Position numbers and translations under genes: made by a program
NCBI GenBank assembly: GCA_964475595.1
Contig: CAYYXG010000001.1
Location: 203,633 to 267,632, forward strand
DNA from: RGEC01 sp964475595
GTDB lineage: Bacteria > Bacteroidota > Bacteroidia > NS11-12g > UBA955
Direction: 5' to 3'
Length of the DNA: 64,000 nt
Shown: positions 43,041-51,418 of the stretch, piece after piece
Position numbering within the stretch: position 1 is the first letter of the stretch
Layout: each line of letters opens with the position of its first letter
Notes under the pieces: generated by a model
What the model was told of the DNA's origin: nothing
The model's input: only the letters and a program-made list of their open reading frames with translations
Databases searched by the model: none

Positions 43041-44393
43041 ATGGCTAGAAAATTGCTTTTGGAAAATGTGCACATCGAGGGTATTAACACCTACGATGTT
43101 TACCGCAAAAACGGAGGATACCGCAGCGTGGAAAAAGCGCTGAAAACCATGTCTCCTGAGGATGTGGTGGAAGAAGTGAAAAAATCAGGGTTGCGCGGAC
43201 GCGGAGGCGCCGGATTTCCTACCGGTATGAAATGGAGCTTTATTGCCAAACCCGATGGTGTACCTCGTCATTTGCTATGCAATGCCGATGAGAGTGAGCC
43301 AGGCACCTTTAAGGACCGATATCTGATGGAGAAAATCCCTCATTTGCTCATTGAAGGGATGATTTTATCTTCGTTTGCATTGGGTGCCAATCAATCGTAT
43401 ATATACATACGTGGTGAATACATGTATGTGCTGCGAATCCTTGAAAAAGCCATAGCAGAAGCTTACGCCAATGGATGGCTGGGAAAAAATATTCTGGGTT
43501 CGGGCTTTGACCTGGATCTTTCAGTTGCCCCTGGGGCCGGTGCATACATCTGTGGTGAAGAAACTGCCCTGATTGAAAGTTTGGAGGGCAAACGTGGAAA
43601 TCCCCGCATGAAACCCCCTTTTCCCGCCGTAAAAGGCCTGTGGCAACGTCCAACAGTGGTAAATAATGTCGAGACGATTGCAGCGGTGGTTCCTATTGTC
43701 AATGAAGGCGGTGATGCCTATGCTCAGATTGGCATTGGCCGAAGTACCGGTACCAAACTGATTTCAGCCAGCGGTAACATTAATAAACCCGGTGTGTATG
43801 AAATTGAAATGAATATCACGGTTGAAGAGTTCATATACAGCGATACGTATTGTGGCGGTATCAAAAATGGTAAAAAGCTTAAGGCCTGCGTCCCCGGAGG
43901 TTCTTCAGTGCCTATTTTGCCCCATTACTTGGTTTGTAAAACCGCAGCAGGACAAGACAGACTCATGACCTACGAAAGTCTGTCTGATGGAGGTTTTGCT
44001 ACGGGCAGTATGCTCGGCTCTGGCGGCTTTATTGTTTACGACGAAGACCAGTGTATTGTGCGAAATACCTGGAATTTTACCCGATTCTACCACCATGAAA
44101 GCTGCGGGCAATGCAGTCCTTGCCGAGAAGGCACCGGGTGGATGGAAAAGGTGTTGCACCGGCTGGAATATGGCTACGGTAAGATGGAAGACATCGACTT
44201 GCTGTGGGATATACAACGAAAAATTGAAGGGAACACCATTTGTCCGCTGGGAGATGCTGCCGCATGGCCGGTGGCTGCTGCCATCAGACATTTTAGGGAG
44301 GAATTTGAATGGCACGTGAATGAACCTAAAGCGTGCCTGGACAGAAACTATGGACTGGTTGCCGAAAAAATCTTTGAACCTGCAACCGCTTAA
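43041..44393 (+). CDS. nuoF: NADH-quinone oxidoreductase subunit F
   Basis: 450 residues. This subunit binds NADH and FMN and carries cluster N3. Motifs are GLRGRGGAGFPTGMKW (FMN/NADH), CNADESEPGTFKDRYLME, AGAYICGEETALIESLEGK, and the cluster ligands ESCGQCSPCREGTGW plus NTICPLGDAAAWPV. All are intact. It starts 14 bases after nuoE. Confidence 0.96.
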   Translation: MARKLLLENVHIEGINTYDVYRKNGGYRSVEKALKTMSPEDVVEEVKKSGLRGRGGAGFPTGMKWSFIAKPDGVPRHLLCNADESEPGTFKDRYLMEKIPHLLIEGMILSSFALGANQSYIYIRGEYMYVLRILEKAIAEAYANGWLGKNILGSGFDLDLSVAPGAGAYICGEETALIESLEGKRGNPRMKPPFPAVKGLWQRPTVVNNVETIAAVVPIVNEGGDAYAQIGIGRSTGTKLISASGNINKPGVYEIEMNITVEEFIYSDTYCGGIKNGKKLKACVPGGSSVPILPHYLVCKTAAGQDRLMTYESLSDGGFATGSMLGSGGFIVYDEDQCIVRNTWNFTRFYHHESCGQCSPCREGTGWMEKVLHRLEYGYGKMEDIDLLWDIQRKIEGNTICPLGDAAAWPVAAAIRHFREEFEWHVNEPKACLDRNYGLVAEKIFEPATA

Positions 44394-44404
44394 CGCATAT
44401 AATA

Positions 44405-45373
44405 ATGGCTGAACAAACGGAAAAGATCAATGTAACCATAGACGGCAAAACCGTTGCTGTAGACCCGGGAACTACCATTCTCAATGCTGCCCGAATGATA
44501 GGCGGCGATGTAGTTCCTCCTGCTATGTGTTATTACAGCAGTTTAAAAGGAAGTGGCGGAAAATGCCGCACTTGCCTGGTAGAAGTGAGTAAAGGCAGTG
44601 AGAAGGATCCTCGCCCCATGCCCAAACTAGTTGCCAGTTGCAGCACTGCAGTTATGGATGGTATGGAAGTGAAAAACAAGACCAGCGAGCGTGTGAACGA
44701 TGCCAGACATGGTGTTGTTGAGTTTCTGCTGATTAACCATCCCTTGGATTGCCCTATTTGCGATCAGGCCGGAGAATGCCACTTGCAAGATCTGGCTTTC
44801 GAGCATGGGTTGGAAAAAACCCGCTATGAGTTCAAGCGCCGCACTTTTGACAAGATTGATATCGGAGCATACATCAAGCTGCACATGACCCGTTGTATTC
44901 TTTGTTACCGCTGTGTGTATACGGCAGACCAGCTTACCAATCAGCGTGAGCATGGGGTAATGAAGCGCGGTGATGCTGCAGAAATCAGCACGTACATACA
45001 AAATGCACTCGATAATGATTTTATTGGAAACGTTATCGATGTATGCCCTGTGGGTGCGCTCACCGATAAAACTTTCCGTTTCCGCAGTCGCGTTTGGTAT
45101 ACCAAGCCCATGGATGTGCACCGAGATTGCCAAAAATGCAGTGGTAAGGCAGTAGCTTGGATGATAGGCGATGATATTGCCCGTATTACCGCGCGAAAAG
45201 ACCAGTTTGGTGAGGTGAAGGAATTCATCTGCAATGAATGTCGCTTTGATAAAAAAGAGAAAACCGACTGGGTGATTGAAGGACCACGTCATATTGACCG
45301 TCACTCGGTAATCAGCGCAAACAAATACGAAGACCCCATTCCGGAACATACACCCCTATTGAACAAAGCTTAA
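44405..45373 (+). CDS. nuoG: NADH-quinone oxidoreductase subunit G, short form without molybdopterin domain
   Basis: 322 residues against about 700-900 in most bacteria. It has the N1b [2Fe-2S] ligands Cys42, 54, 57 and 79; the N5 ligands His112, Cys116, 119 and 125; the N4 ligands Cys164, 167, 170 and the later CPVGAL Cys; and a fourth Cys set (DCQKCSGK ... FICNEC). The molybdopterin-oxidoreductase-like remainder is missing, but the gene ends cleanly one base before nuoH with no remnant. I recall the same short form in other Bacteroidota, so it is probably functional rather than truncated. Confidence 0.92.
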   Translation: MAEQTEKINVTIDGKTVAVDPGTTILNAARMIGGDVVPPAMCYYSSLKGSGGKCRTCLVEVSKGSEKDPRPMPKLVASCSTAVMDGMEVKNKTSERVNDARHGVVEFLLINHPLDCPICDQAGECHLQDLAFEHGLEKTRYEFKRRTFDKIDIGAYIKLHMTRCILCYRCVYTADQLTNQREHGVMKRGDAAEISTYIQNALDNDFIGNVIDVCPVGALTDKTFRFRSRVWYTKPMDVHRDCQKCSGKAVAWMIGDDIARITARKDQFGEVKEFICNECRFDKKEKTDWVIEGPRHIDRHSVISANKYEDPIPEHTPLLNKA

Positions 45374-45374
45374 T

Positions 45375-46409
45375 ATGGATTTTGCATTATTACTAGAAAA
45401 GAGCATTCTGATTCTAATTCTCACGGCCATCACCCTGGGAATAGCCACCTATCTCACCTATGGCGAGCGCAAGGTAGCTGCCTTTCTTCAAGATCGTATT
45501 GGGCCAAACCGTGCGGGTGTTTTTGGTCTGCTTCAGCCCATTGCCGATGCCGGAAAGATGTTTTTTAAAGAAGAATTAATTCCCAAAAACGCCGAAAAAT
45601 GGCTGTTCATTTTGGGTCCTGGACTTGCTATGGTTACGGCCTGTATTACCAGTGCGGTGATTCCGTGGGGAAGCCACCTGGAATTATTCGGGCGCACCAT
45701 TCAACTGCAGGTTGCTGATGTGGATATCGGGATTTTGTATATTATCGGTATCCTCAGCGTAGGGGTTTATGGAATCATGATTGGTGGTTGGGCCTCCAAC
45801 AATAAATATTCACTGTATGGTGCCATTCGGGCAAGCAGTCAAATGATCAGCTATGAACTGGGTATGGGCCTGGCCCTAATTGCAGTTATCATGATGACTG
45901 GTAGTTTGAGTCTACGCGAAATTGTGGAGCAACAAAGTGGTTGGGGTGGTATGCAATGGAATATTATTTATCAGCCCTTGGGTTTTATCATTTTCTTTAC
46001 CTGTGCATTGGCAGAATGTAACCGGGCTCCCTTTGATCTGCCCGAATGCGAAACCGAATTGATTGGTGGTTATCATACGGAGTATTCATCCATGAAACTG
46101 GGTTTTTACCTGTTCTCTGAATATATCAATATGTTCATCAGCAGCGCGGTAATGGCTTGCGTATATTTTGGAGGGTACAATTTCCCCGGAATGCACCAGA
46201 TTGAAAGCCAGAATTTGTTGGCAGTATTGCAAATAGTGGCCATCTTTTTGAAGATCAGTTTCTTCATATTCGTATTCATGTGGATACGCTGGACACTGCC
46301 CCGTTTCCGCTATGATCAGCTTATGCACCTGGGCTGGAAAACCATGATTCCGCTTGCCATTATCAATATGTTGCTTACCGGCGGAGGTATGCTGTTATTT
46401 GGGAACTGA
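45375..46409 (+). CDS. nuoH: NADH-quinone oxidoreductase subunit H
   Basis: 344 residues, eight membrane helices. It links the membrane arm to the quinone site. Features are TYGERKVAAFLQDRIGPNRAG, PIADAGKMFFKEELIP, SSQMISYELGMGLALI, CALAECNRAPFDLPECETELIGGYHTEYSSMKLG and the end WIRWTLPRFRYDQLMHLGWK. It is the last nuo gene here: two bases after its stop, a convergent gene ends, and nuoI to nuoN are absent. Confidence 0.95.
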   Translation: MDFALLLEKSILILILTAITLGIATYLTYGERKVAAFLQDRIGPNRAGVFGLLQPIADAGKMFFKEELIPKNAEKWLFILGPGLAMVTACITSAVIPWGSHLELFGRTIQLQVADVDIGILYIIGILSVGVYGIMIGGWASNNKYSLYGAIRASSQMISYELGMGLALIAVIMMTGSLSLREIVEQQSGWGGMQWNIIYQPLGFIIFFTCALAECNRAPFDLPECETELIGGYHTEYSSMKLGFYLFSEYINMFISSAVMACVYFGGYNFPGMHQIESQNLLAVLQIVAIFLKISFFIFVFMWIRWTLPRFRYDQLMHLGWKTMIPLAIINMLLTGGGMLLFGN

Positions 46410-46411
46410 AA

Positions 46412-46726
46412 TTAATCGTATTGCAATTCCAGTAAGGCGCTCTGCAATTCGCTGAGACTGTGCCTCTCTTGCAGTTTTTTTGCTTTTTCGATTCCTTTTT
46501 CGTATATTAGTATGGCATTTTCTTTATCTGCTTTCCGCTCGAGCAGTTTGCCCAAATGATAATACGTGGCAATGTAATCAGGATGTTTTTCTATCAGGGC
46601 ATGAAAGATGCCTTCTGCTTTTTCATCTTCACCCATTCCTACATATTCAGTGGCAAGTGCATAATTCAGAAAGGGATCATCCGGACTTTCCTTCAAAAAA
46701 ATCAGTAATTGGGCGATACGGCTCAT
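46412..46726 (-). CDS. Small TPR protein
   Basis: 104 residues made of two TPR-like helical pairs (DPFLNYALATEYVGMGEDEKAEGIFHALIEKHPDY and ATYYHLGKLLERKADKENAILIYEKGIEKA) and a C-terminal helix. It is probably a soluble adaptor. Its ATG overlaps the stop of DUF5683 by four bases, so it is the last member of the parA-parB-DUF5683 run. Partner unknown. Confidence 0.8.
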   Translation of the reverse strand: MSRIAQLLIFLKESPDDPFLNYALATEYVGMGEDEKAEGIFHALIEKHPDYIATYYHLGKLLERKADKENAILIYEKGIEKAKKLQERHSLSELQSALLELQYD

Positions 46727-47250
46727 TTCAACTGATAGGTTACGGTTAATAGCCGGTTTGGACTTGGACGAAATCCGGCACTGAGGTTTTGGTCAATATT
46801 AAACCGAAAAAAATGGGCATCTACGGTAGCATCAATAATCTGAAGCGCGTACATGGCGGTCATGGCCAGAATGCCAAAATCGCGCATTCTGCGGTGGTTG
46901 TCTCTTTGCGCCACAAGATTTGCATCGAGTAGGGTATCTTTATTGATGATGTATGCCTGTTCAAACTGCTGATTGAGTTTGCGGGTTTTTGAGCGCTGAT
47001 CCAACATCAGCCAGGTGGCCGCTCCCATGCCGGCGTATACCACAGGTACTTTCCAGAATTTGCGGTTGTATAATTGACCGCTGCCCGGAATCACAGCGCT
47101 GTAAATGGCTGCTTTGGTCGGGGAATGGGGTGGACCCAGGTGAAAAAGCCGCAGTGGGGGCTTTTCTTTCTTAATGGCAGAATCTGATTGTGCAGTTGCG
47201 AAGCTACAAACCCCCAATAAAGCCCATAGAACAAACAGACGGATATACAT
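46723..47250 (-). CDS. DUF5683 envelope protein
   Basis: 175 residues with a signal peptide (LFVLWALLGVCSFATAQ). The conserved DUF5683 core is SPTKAAIYSAVIPGSGQLYNRKFWKVPVVYAGMGAATWLMLD, and a second hydrophobic segment near DFGILAMTAMYALQIIDATVDAHFF follows. It is probably an inner- or outer-membrane-associated protein; function unknown. In this phylum it commonly follows parB, as here, where three bases separate them. Confidence 0.87.
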   Translation of the reverse strand: MYIRLFVLWALLGVCSFATAQSDSAIKKEKPPLRLFHLGPPHSPTKAAIYSAVIPGSGQLYNRKFWKVPVVYAGMGAATWLMLDQRSKTRKLNQQFEQAYIINKDTLLDANLVAQRDNHRRMRDFGILAMTAMYALQIIDATVDAHFFRFNIDQNLSAGFRPSPNRLLTVTYQLK

Positions 47251-47253
47251 GAA

Positions 47254-48147
47254 TCAATTCCCTCCCATCATAGACAAAATGCGTTCCAAATCGCTTCTGT
47301 TTTTGTAGGAGATAATGATTTTACCCTTGCCACTGGGGCTATTTTTTAAGTGTACTGCAGTTTTAAGCAATTGGTGAAACTGCTCGGTAATACGGTCAAC
47401 TTCGGGGTCCCAGTCGGTACCATTGGTTCTAAGCACAGCCGAGCGAGTACCTGATTTTTTCTCTTTTACGAGTGCCTCTACGGTACGCACGCTCAGATTA
47501 TCATTGATGATGGAATGATAGAGGTCGAGCTGGTCTGCAATGTCTTCCATGTTGATCATGGCTCTGGCGTGTCCCATGCTGAGTTTTCCCACTTTAATTC
47601 CGGCCTGAATTTCATCAGGAAGTTTCAGCAAACGCAGGTAATTATTGACGGTGGTGCGGTCTTTTCCAACCCGTTCACCAAGTTCCTCTTGCTTCAGACT
47701 GCATTCGTCAAGAAGGCGTTTGTAGCTCATGGCAACATCAATGGCATTCAGGTCGCTGCGCTGTATGTTTTCTATCAATGCCATTTCCAGCATGTCCTGG
47801 TCATTGGCAATTCTAATGTAGGCGGGTATACGCTCCAGGCCTGCCAGCATGGAAGCACGGGTGCGCCTTTCCCCGCTGATAAGCTGGTACTTGTCATAAC
47901 CCATTTTCCGCACGGTAATGGGCTGTATCACACCATGTATTTTGATGGATGCTGCCAATTCTTCCAGCTCTGTAGCGTCAAATTCTGTACGTGGCTGAAA
48001 AGGATTGGCTTCCAGTTGATTTAAGGGTATCTGGGAAACGGCTCCGATAGGCCTGGTTTCTCTGGAAGTTATATCGGTTTCTGCGTTTTCTAAAAGGGCG
48101 CTTAAACCTCTGCCTAAACCGCTTTTCTTTTTGATGGGGTTGCTCAT
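47254..48147 (-). CDS. parB: Chromosome partitioning protein ParB
   Basis: 297 residues. ParB is a CTP-dependent clamp that loads at parS and spreads. GLGRGLSALL opens the protein, then NPFQPRTEFDATELEELAASI, the CTP-binding motif LISGERRTRAS, LIENIQRSDLNAIDVA, and the DNA-binding helix-turn-helix region (LGERVGKDRTTVNNYLRLLKLP). The C-terminal dimerisation helix is intact. Its ATG overlaps the parA stop. No parS was found in the window. Confidence 0.95.
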   Translation of the reverse strand: MSNPIKKKSGLGRGLSALLENAETDITSRETRPIGAVSQIPLNQLEANPFQPRTEFDATELEELAASIKIHGVIQPITVRKMGYDKYQLISGERRTRASMLAGLERIPAYIRIANDQDMLEMALIENIQRSDLNAIDVAMSYKRLLDECSLKQEELGERVGKDRTTVNNYLRLLKLPDEIQAGIKVGKLSMGHARAMINMEDIADQLDLYHSIINDNLSVRTVEALVKEKKSGTRSAVLRTNGTDWDPEVDRITEQFHQLLKTAVHLKNSPSGKGKIIISYKNRSDLERILSMMGGN

Positions 48148-48980
48148 GAGGGGGTTAATTCTGGGTTAAGATCTTGTTGTACAGGTTTGATGAAGCCATT
48201 TTTCTCCAAAATTTCATTGGCCAGGTTGAGGTAGTTCATGCTACCGCGGCTGTCTGCCGCATGAAACAATACAGGCAGTCCAAAGCTGGGTGCTTCACTG
48301 AGTTTGGTAGTGCGCTGAATGATGGTTTCAAAGACAATGTCCTGAAAATGGGTTTTGACATCATCCACAACCTGGTTGCATAGGCGCAAACGTCCATCAT
48401 ACATGGTAAGCAGTATGCCTTCAATTTCAAGATTCCGGTTCAGATGGCCTTGCACAATTTTGATGGTGTTGAGAAGTTTACCCAATCCTTCCAAAGCGAA
48501 ATACTCGCATTGTACGGGAATGATAATGCTGTCTGAAGCCACCAGTGCATTGGTGGTAATTAGGCCCAAAGAAGGAGAGCAGTCTATGATGATGAAATCG
48601 TATTCGTTTCTTAGGGGTCTTAATACACCTTCCAGCAATCGTTCACGGTTGGGCATTTCCAGCAGTTCTATTTCTGCACCTACCAGGTCGATATTACTGG
48701 CCATCAGATTAAGGTAGGGAATATCGGTTGAAAGGATCACATCCTTGGGGTTGATATCCTGAACCAGGCATTCATACAATCCCAGTTTGATGTTTTTGGG
48801 TTCAAATCCAATACCGGAACTGGAATTGGCCTGAGGGTCGGCATCAATCAGCAAGGTTTTATACTCGAGTACGGCCAAGCTGGCAGCCAGATTGATGGCT
48901 GTGGTGGTTTTACCCACGCCGCCTTTCTGGTTAGCGATGGAGATGATTTTTCCGCCAAGGGGTTTTTTATCAGTTTTCAT
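48144..48980 (-). CDS. parA: Chromosome partitioning ATPase ParA
   Basis: 278 residues. A deviant Walker A ATPase: NQKGGVGKTTTAINLAASLA near the N-terminus, TLLIDADPQANSSSGIG and DFIIIDCSPSLGLITTNAL. It moves ParB-parS complexes on the nucleoid. It lacks the long N-terminal DNA-binding domain of plasmid type Ia ParA, so it is the chromosomal type. It begins five bases after the metallo-hydrolase gene. Confidence 0.95.
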   Translation of the reverse strand: MKTDKKPLGGKIISIANQKGGVGKTTTAINLAASLAVLEYKTLLIDADPQANSSSGIGFEPKNIKLGLYECLVQDINPKDVILSTDIPYLNLMASNIDLVGAEIELLEMPNRERLLEGVLRPLRNEYDFIIIDCSPSLGLITTNALVASDSIIIPVQCEYFALEGLGKLLNTIKIVQGHLNRNLEIEGILLTMYDGRLRLCNQVVDDVKTHFQDIVFETIIQRTTKLSEAPSFGLPVLFHAADSRGSMNYLNLANEILEKNGFIKPVQQDLNPELTPS

Positions 48981-48985
48981 ATCAT

Positions 48986-49666
48986 TTACAGGGTTAAAGA
49001 GTCTCCAATTTTCATCAGATGAAGATCGAATCCGGCGGTTTGAAATGCGCGGTGGGTTTCTTCATGGTTGATGGTGATGTATCCGAATGTGTCGTAATGC
49101 ATACCAATTACAGTATGAATGCCCAGCATACGTGCCGCCTCGATGGCATCCTGAACATCCATGGTAAAATTGCTGCCAATGGGCAAAAAGGCACATTTCA
49201 GTTTAAATCGCCTGGGAATTAATTGCATATCAGTATGCAATGCAGTATCGCCGGCGTAGTAAAAACAATCTTCAGTATTCTGAATGACAAAGCCGGCAGG
49301 ATTTCCTCCGGGCTGTCCGTCGGGCAAAGTGCTGCTGTGAACAGCATTGACCATTTTCACGGTGCCGAAGTCAAATTCATGGCTCCCGCCTATGTTCATT
49401 GGGTGCACGTTTTCTATGCCCTGCATCTTCAGCCATGCTGTGAGTTCCCAGATTCCAATGCAGGTGCAACCGGATTGGCTTGCAATGGTCACTGCATCGG
49501 CTATGTGGTCTTCATGTCCATGGCTAATGAACATGTAATCGGGCTTTACAGTGGATACATTTATGGAAGATGCCAGGGGATTTGGCGTGATGAACGGATC
49601 AAATAGCATAGCTTTGCCTCCGCTTACCACTTCAAAACAGGAATGACCGTAATACGTAACTTTCAT
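48986..49666 (-). CDS. UPF0173-type metal-dependent hydrolase
   Basis: 226 residues, metallo-beta-lactamase fold. The first metal site is FISHGHEDHIADA, and further ligands are in VNAVHSS, YYAGDTALHTDM and GMHYDTF. The N-terminus MKVTYYGHSCFEVV is characteristic of the UPF0173/UlaG-like group. The substrate is not known. It heads the minus-strand run parA-parB-DUF5683-TPR and faces the peptide-binding protein gene across a very short divergent promoter. Confidence 0.9.
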   Translation of the reverse strand: MKVTYYGHSCFEVVSGGKAMLFDPFITPNPLASSINVSTVKPDYMFISHGHEDHIADAVTIASQSGCTCIGIWELTAWLKMQGIENVHPMNIGGSHEFDFGTVKMVNAVHSSTLPDGQPGGNPAGFVIQNTEDCFYYAGDTALHTDMQLIPRRFKLKCAFLPIGSNFTMDVQDAIEAARMLGIHTVIGMHYDTFGYITINHEETHRAFQTAGFDLHLMKIGDSLTL

Positions 49667-49686
49667 TTGCGTCTTCTTCAGTCTGG

Positions 49687-49700
49687 CAAAATTATCCTTG
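49687..49700. promoter_or_regulatory. Overlapping divergent -7 elements
   Basis: CAAAATTATCCTTG holds TAATTTTG on the minus strand (49694-49687), 20 bases before the hydrolase start, and TATCCTTG on the plus strand (49693-49700), eight bases before the ATG at 49709. They share the central TA. The minus element is exact; the plus one has one mismatch to TAnnTTTG. Confidence 0.45.
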
Positions 49701-49708
49701 CCCCGCTA

Positions 49709-51328
49709 ATGTTTACAGGGCTTGTGATTTCAGTTATCTACATGCTTTTGGGGAATTATGGTTGTAAAAATGTGGATAATTATTCTGATTCAATTATATT
49801 TCGATATAATGAAGACGCAACCCTTGCTACGCTTGATCCTGCTTTTATAAAATCGCAGTCCGAAATTTGGGTAGCACAACAAATCTACAATGGTCTGATT
49901 GAGCTGGATTCTGCCCTCAAACCCATACCGTCGTTGGCATACAGGTGGGAGGTGAGTGCCGATGGACTTGTGTATAAGTTCTTTTTGCGCAGACAGGCCC
50001 ATTTTTGCAACCCTCAAGATACTTCCACAATGCTGCCGGTAACAGCCGGTGATGTTGCTTTTTCTTTCGCACGTATTGCTAATCCTGCGACTGCATCGCC
50101 TTCGGCCTGGATTTTTTCCGGTAAAATAGATGCTGACTTCAATAAGGCCTTTCAAACCATGGGTGACTCGGTATTTGTTTTACGCCTTTTAAGTCCGGAT
50201 CCTACGATTTTGTCACTGCTGGGTACGGTGTATTGCAGCATTTTGCCGGAAGCAATGGTAAAAAAATCCCGCGATTTTGGGCATCATCCCGTGGGGTCGG
50301 GTCCGTTTTATCTCAAATATTGGGAGGAAGATGTGAAACTGGTGATGAGGAAAAACCCGCGGTACTTTGAGAAAGTGAATGGAAAGTCTCTTCCTTATCT
50401 GGAAGCAATCAACGTGGATTTTATCAAGAATAAGCAAACCGCTTTTATGCAATTTGTGGCCGGCAAATATGATTTTTTCAATGGAATGGAGGGTAGTTTC
50501 AAGGATGAGCTTTTAACCCGCGATGGTTTGCTCAACGCCAAATACAGTGGACGTTTTAAAATGTTAAAAAAACCTTTTCTCAATACCGAATACCTGGGAT
50601 TCTGGCTGGGCGACAGTCTGAATCAACAGCCCAATCCGTTGGTTAATGTGCATCTAAGGCGGGCACTTGCTTTGGGAGTAGACAGAATGGCCCTGATTCG
50701 CTACTTGCGCAATGGGCTGGGAACGGCGGGTAATCAGGGATTTGTACCCCCTGTATTGTTAAAAGAGAACACAGTCGGTTTATCCTATAACCCTGAATTG
50801 GCAAGAAAAGAACTGGCATTGGCCGGATATAGGGACGGCAAGGGTTTGCCGGAATTATCCCTGACCACTACCGCTGATTACCTTGATATGGCGGTATTCC
50901 TGAAAAAATCCTGGGCAGACCTGGGTGTGAATGTCAAAATTGATGTGCAAACAGGGGGCATGCTCAGGCAAATGAGGAATAAAGGCAAACTGGGTATTTT
51001 CAGAGGATCGTGGATTGCCGATGTACCCGATGCTGAAAACTACCTGGCGTGCTTTTACACAGGGAATTTTAGTCCCAATGGCCCCAACTATTCGCATTTT
51101 TCCAATCCTGAATTTGATCACCTGTACCGACAGTCTTTTGCCTCCATTGGTGATAATCGCTATTCGCTAATGCATAAGGCAGACAGTGTTCTAATCCGCG
51201 AAGCCCCAATAGTGGTGCTGTATTATGATCAAAGTTTGAGACTATATCAGAATCATGTAACAGGGCTTTCCAATGATGCGTCCAACAGACTTATTTTAAA
51301 ACACGTTAAAAAAACAACCTCCCGATGA
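49709..51328 (+). CDS. ABC-type peptide-binding protein (solute-binding family 5)
   Basis: 539 residues from the ATG at 49709; a longer frame from 49643 would overlap the divergent gene by 24 bases and cross the promoter. An N-terminal hydrophobic stretch (LVISVIYMLLGNYGCK) acts as signal or anchor, with a poor lipobox NYGC. The family-5 fold follows: TLDPAFIKSQSEIWVAQQIYNGLIELD, HPVGSGPFYLKYWEEDVKLVMRKNPRYF, and the C-terminal YDQSLRLYQNHV. It probably binds peptides or a similar solute. No permease or ATPase gene of the Opp type is adjacent. Confidence 0.87.
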   Translation: MFTGLVISVIYMLLGNYGCKNVDNYSDSIIFRYNEDATLATLDPAFIKSQSEIWVAQQIYNGLIELDSALKPIPSLAYRWEVSADGLVYKFFLRRQAHFCNPQDTSTMLPVTAGDVAFSFARIANPATASPSAWIFSGKIDADFNKAFQTMGDSVFVLRLLSPDPTILSLLGTVYCSILPEAMVKKSRDFGHHPVGSGPFYLKYWEEDVKLVMRKNPRYFEKVNGKSLPYLEAINVDFIKNKQTAFMQFVAGKYDFFNGMEGSFKDELLTRDGLLNAKYSGRFKMLKKPFLNTEYLGFWLGDSLNQQPNPLVNVHLRRALALGVDRMALIRYLRNGLGTAGNQGFVPPVLLKENTVGLSYNPELARKELALAGYRDGKGLPELSLTTTADYLDMAVFLKKSWADLGVNVKIDVQTGGMLRQMRNKGKLGIFRGSWIADVPDAENYLACFYTGNFSPNGPNYSHFSNPEFDHLYRQSFASIGDNRYSLMHKADSVLIREAPIVVLYYDQSLRLYQNHVTGLSNDASNRLILKHVKKTTSR

Positions 51329-51417
51329 AATATCTTCCTTTGGTTTTAGGCGGTCTCATTATAGCCGGCGTTATTTACGGCATCGTAAAACTCTATAAAA
51401 ATTTGATGAACAAATGA
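51325..51417 (+). CDS. Small single-helix membrane protein, 30 residues
   Basis: The ATG overlaps the stop of the peptide-binding protein gene (ATGA), and the frame encodes 30 residues. They consist of a short start (MKYLP), one hydrophobic helix (LVLGGLIIAGVIYGIVKLY) with small residues, and a positive tail (KNLMNK). The charge pattern predicts an inner-membrane helix with the C-terminus in the cytoplasm. The stop is one base before the convergent ABC ATPase gene ends. The coupling and clean helix argue that it is real. Function unknown. Confidence 0.5.
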   Translation: MKYLPLVLGGLIIAGVIYGIVKLYKNLMNK

Positions 51418-51418
51418 A

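Noticed and set aside
44311..44330. CACGTG in nuoF and at two other places as possible parS sites
   Set aside because: Only the central six bases match the parS consensus. The flanking GTTTC/GAAAC arms are missing at each site.
44405..45373. nuoG as a frameshifted or truncated pseudogene
   Set aside because: The frame ends cleanly one base before nuoH, no remnant of the missing domain follows, and the same short form is known to me from other Bacteroidota.
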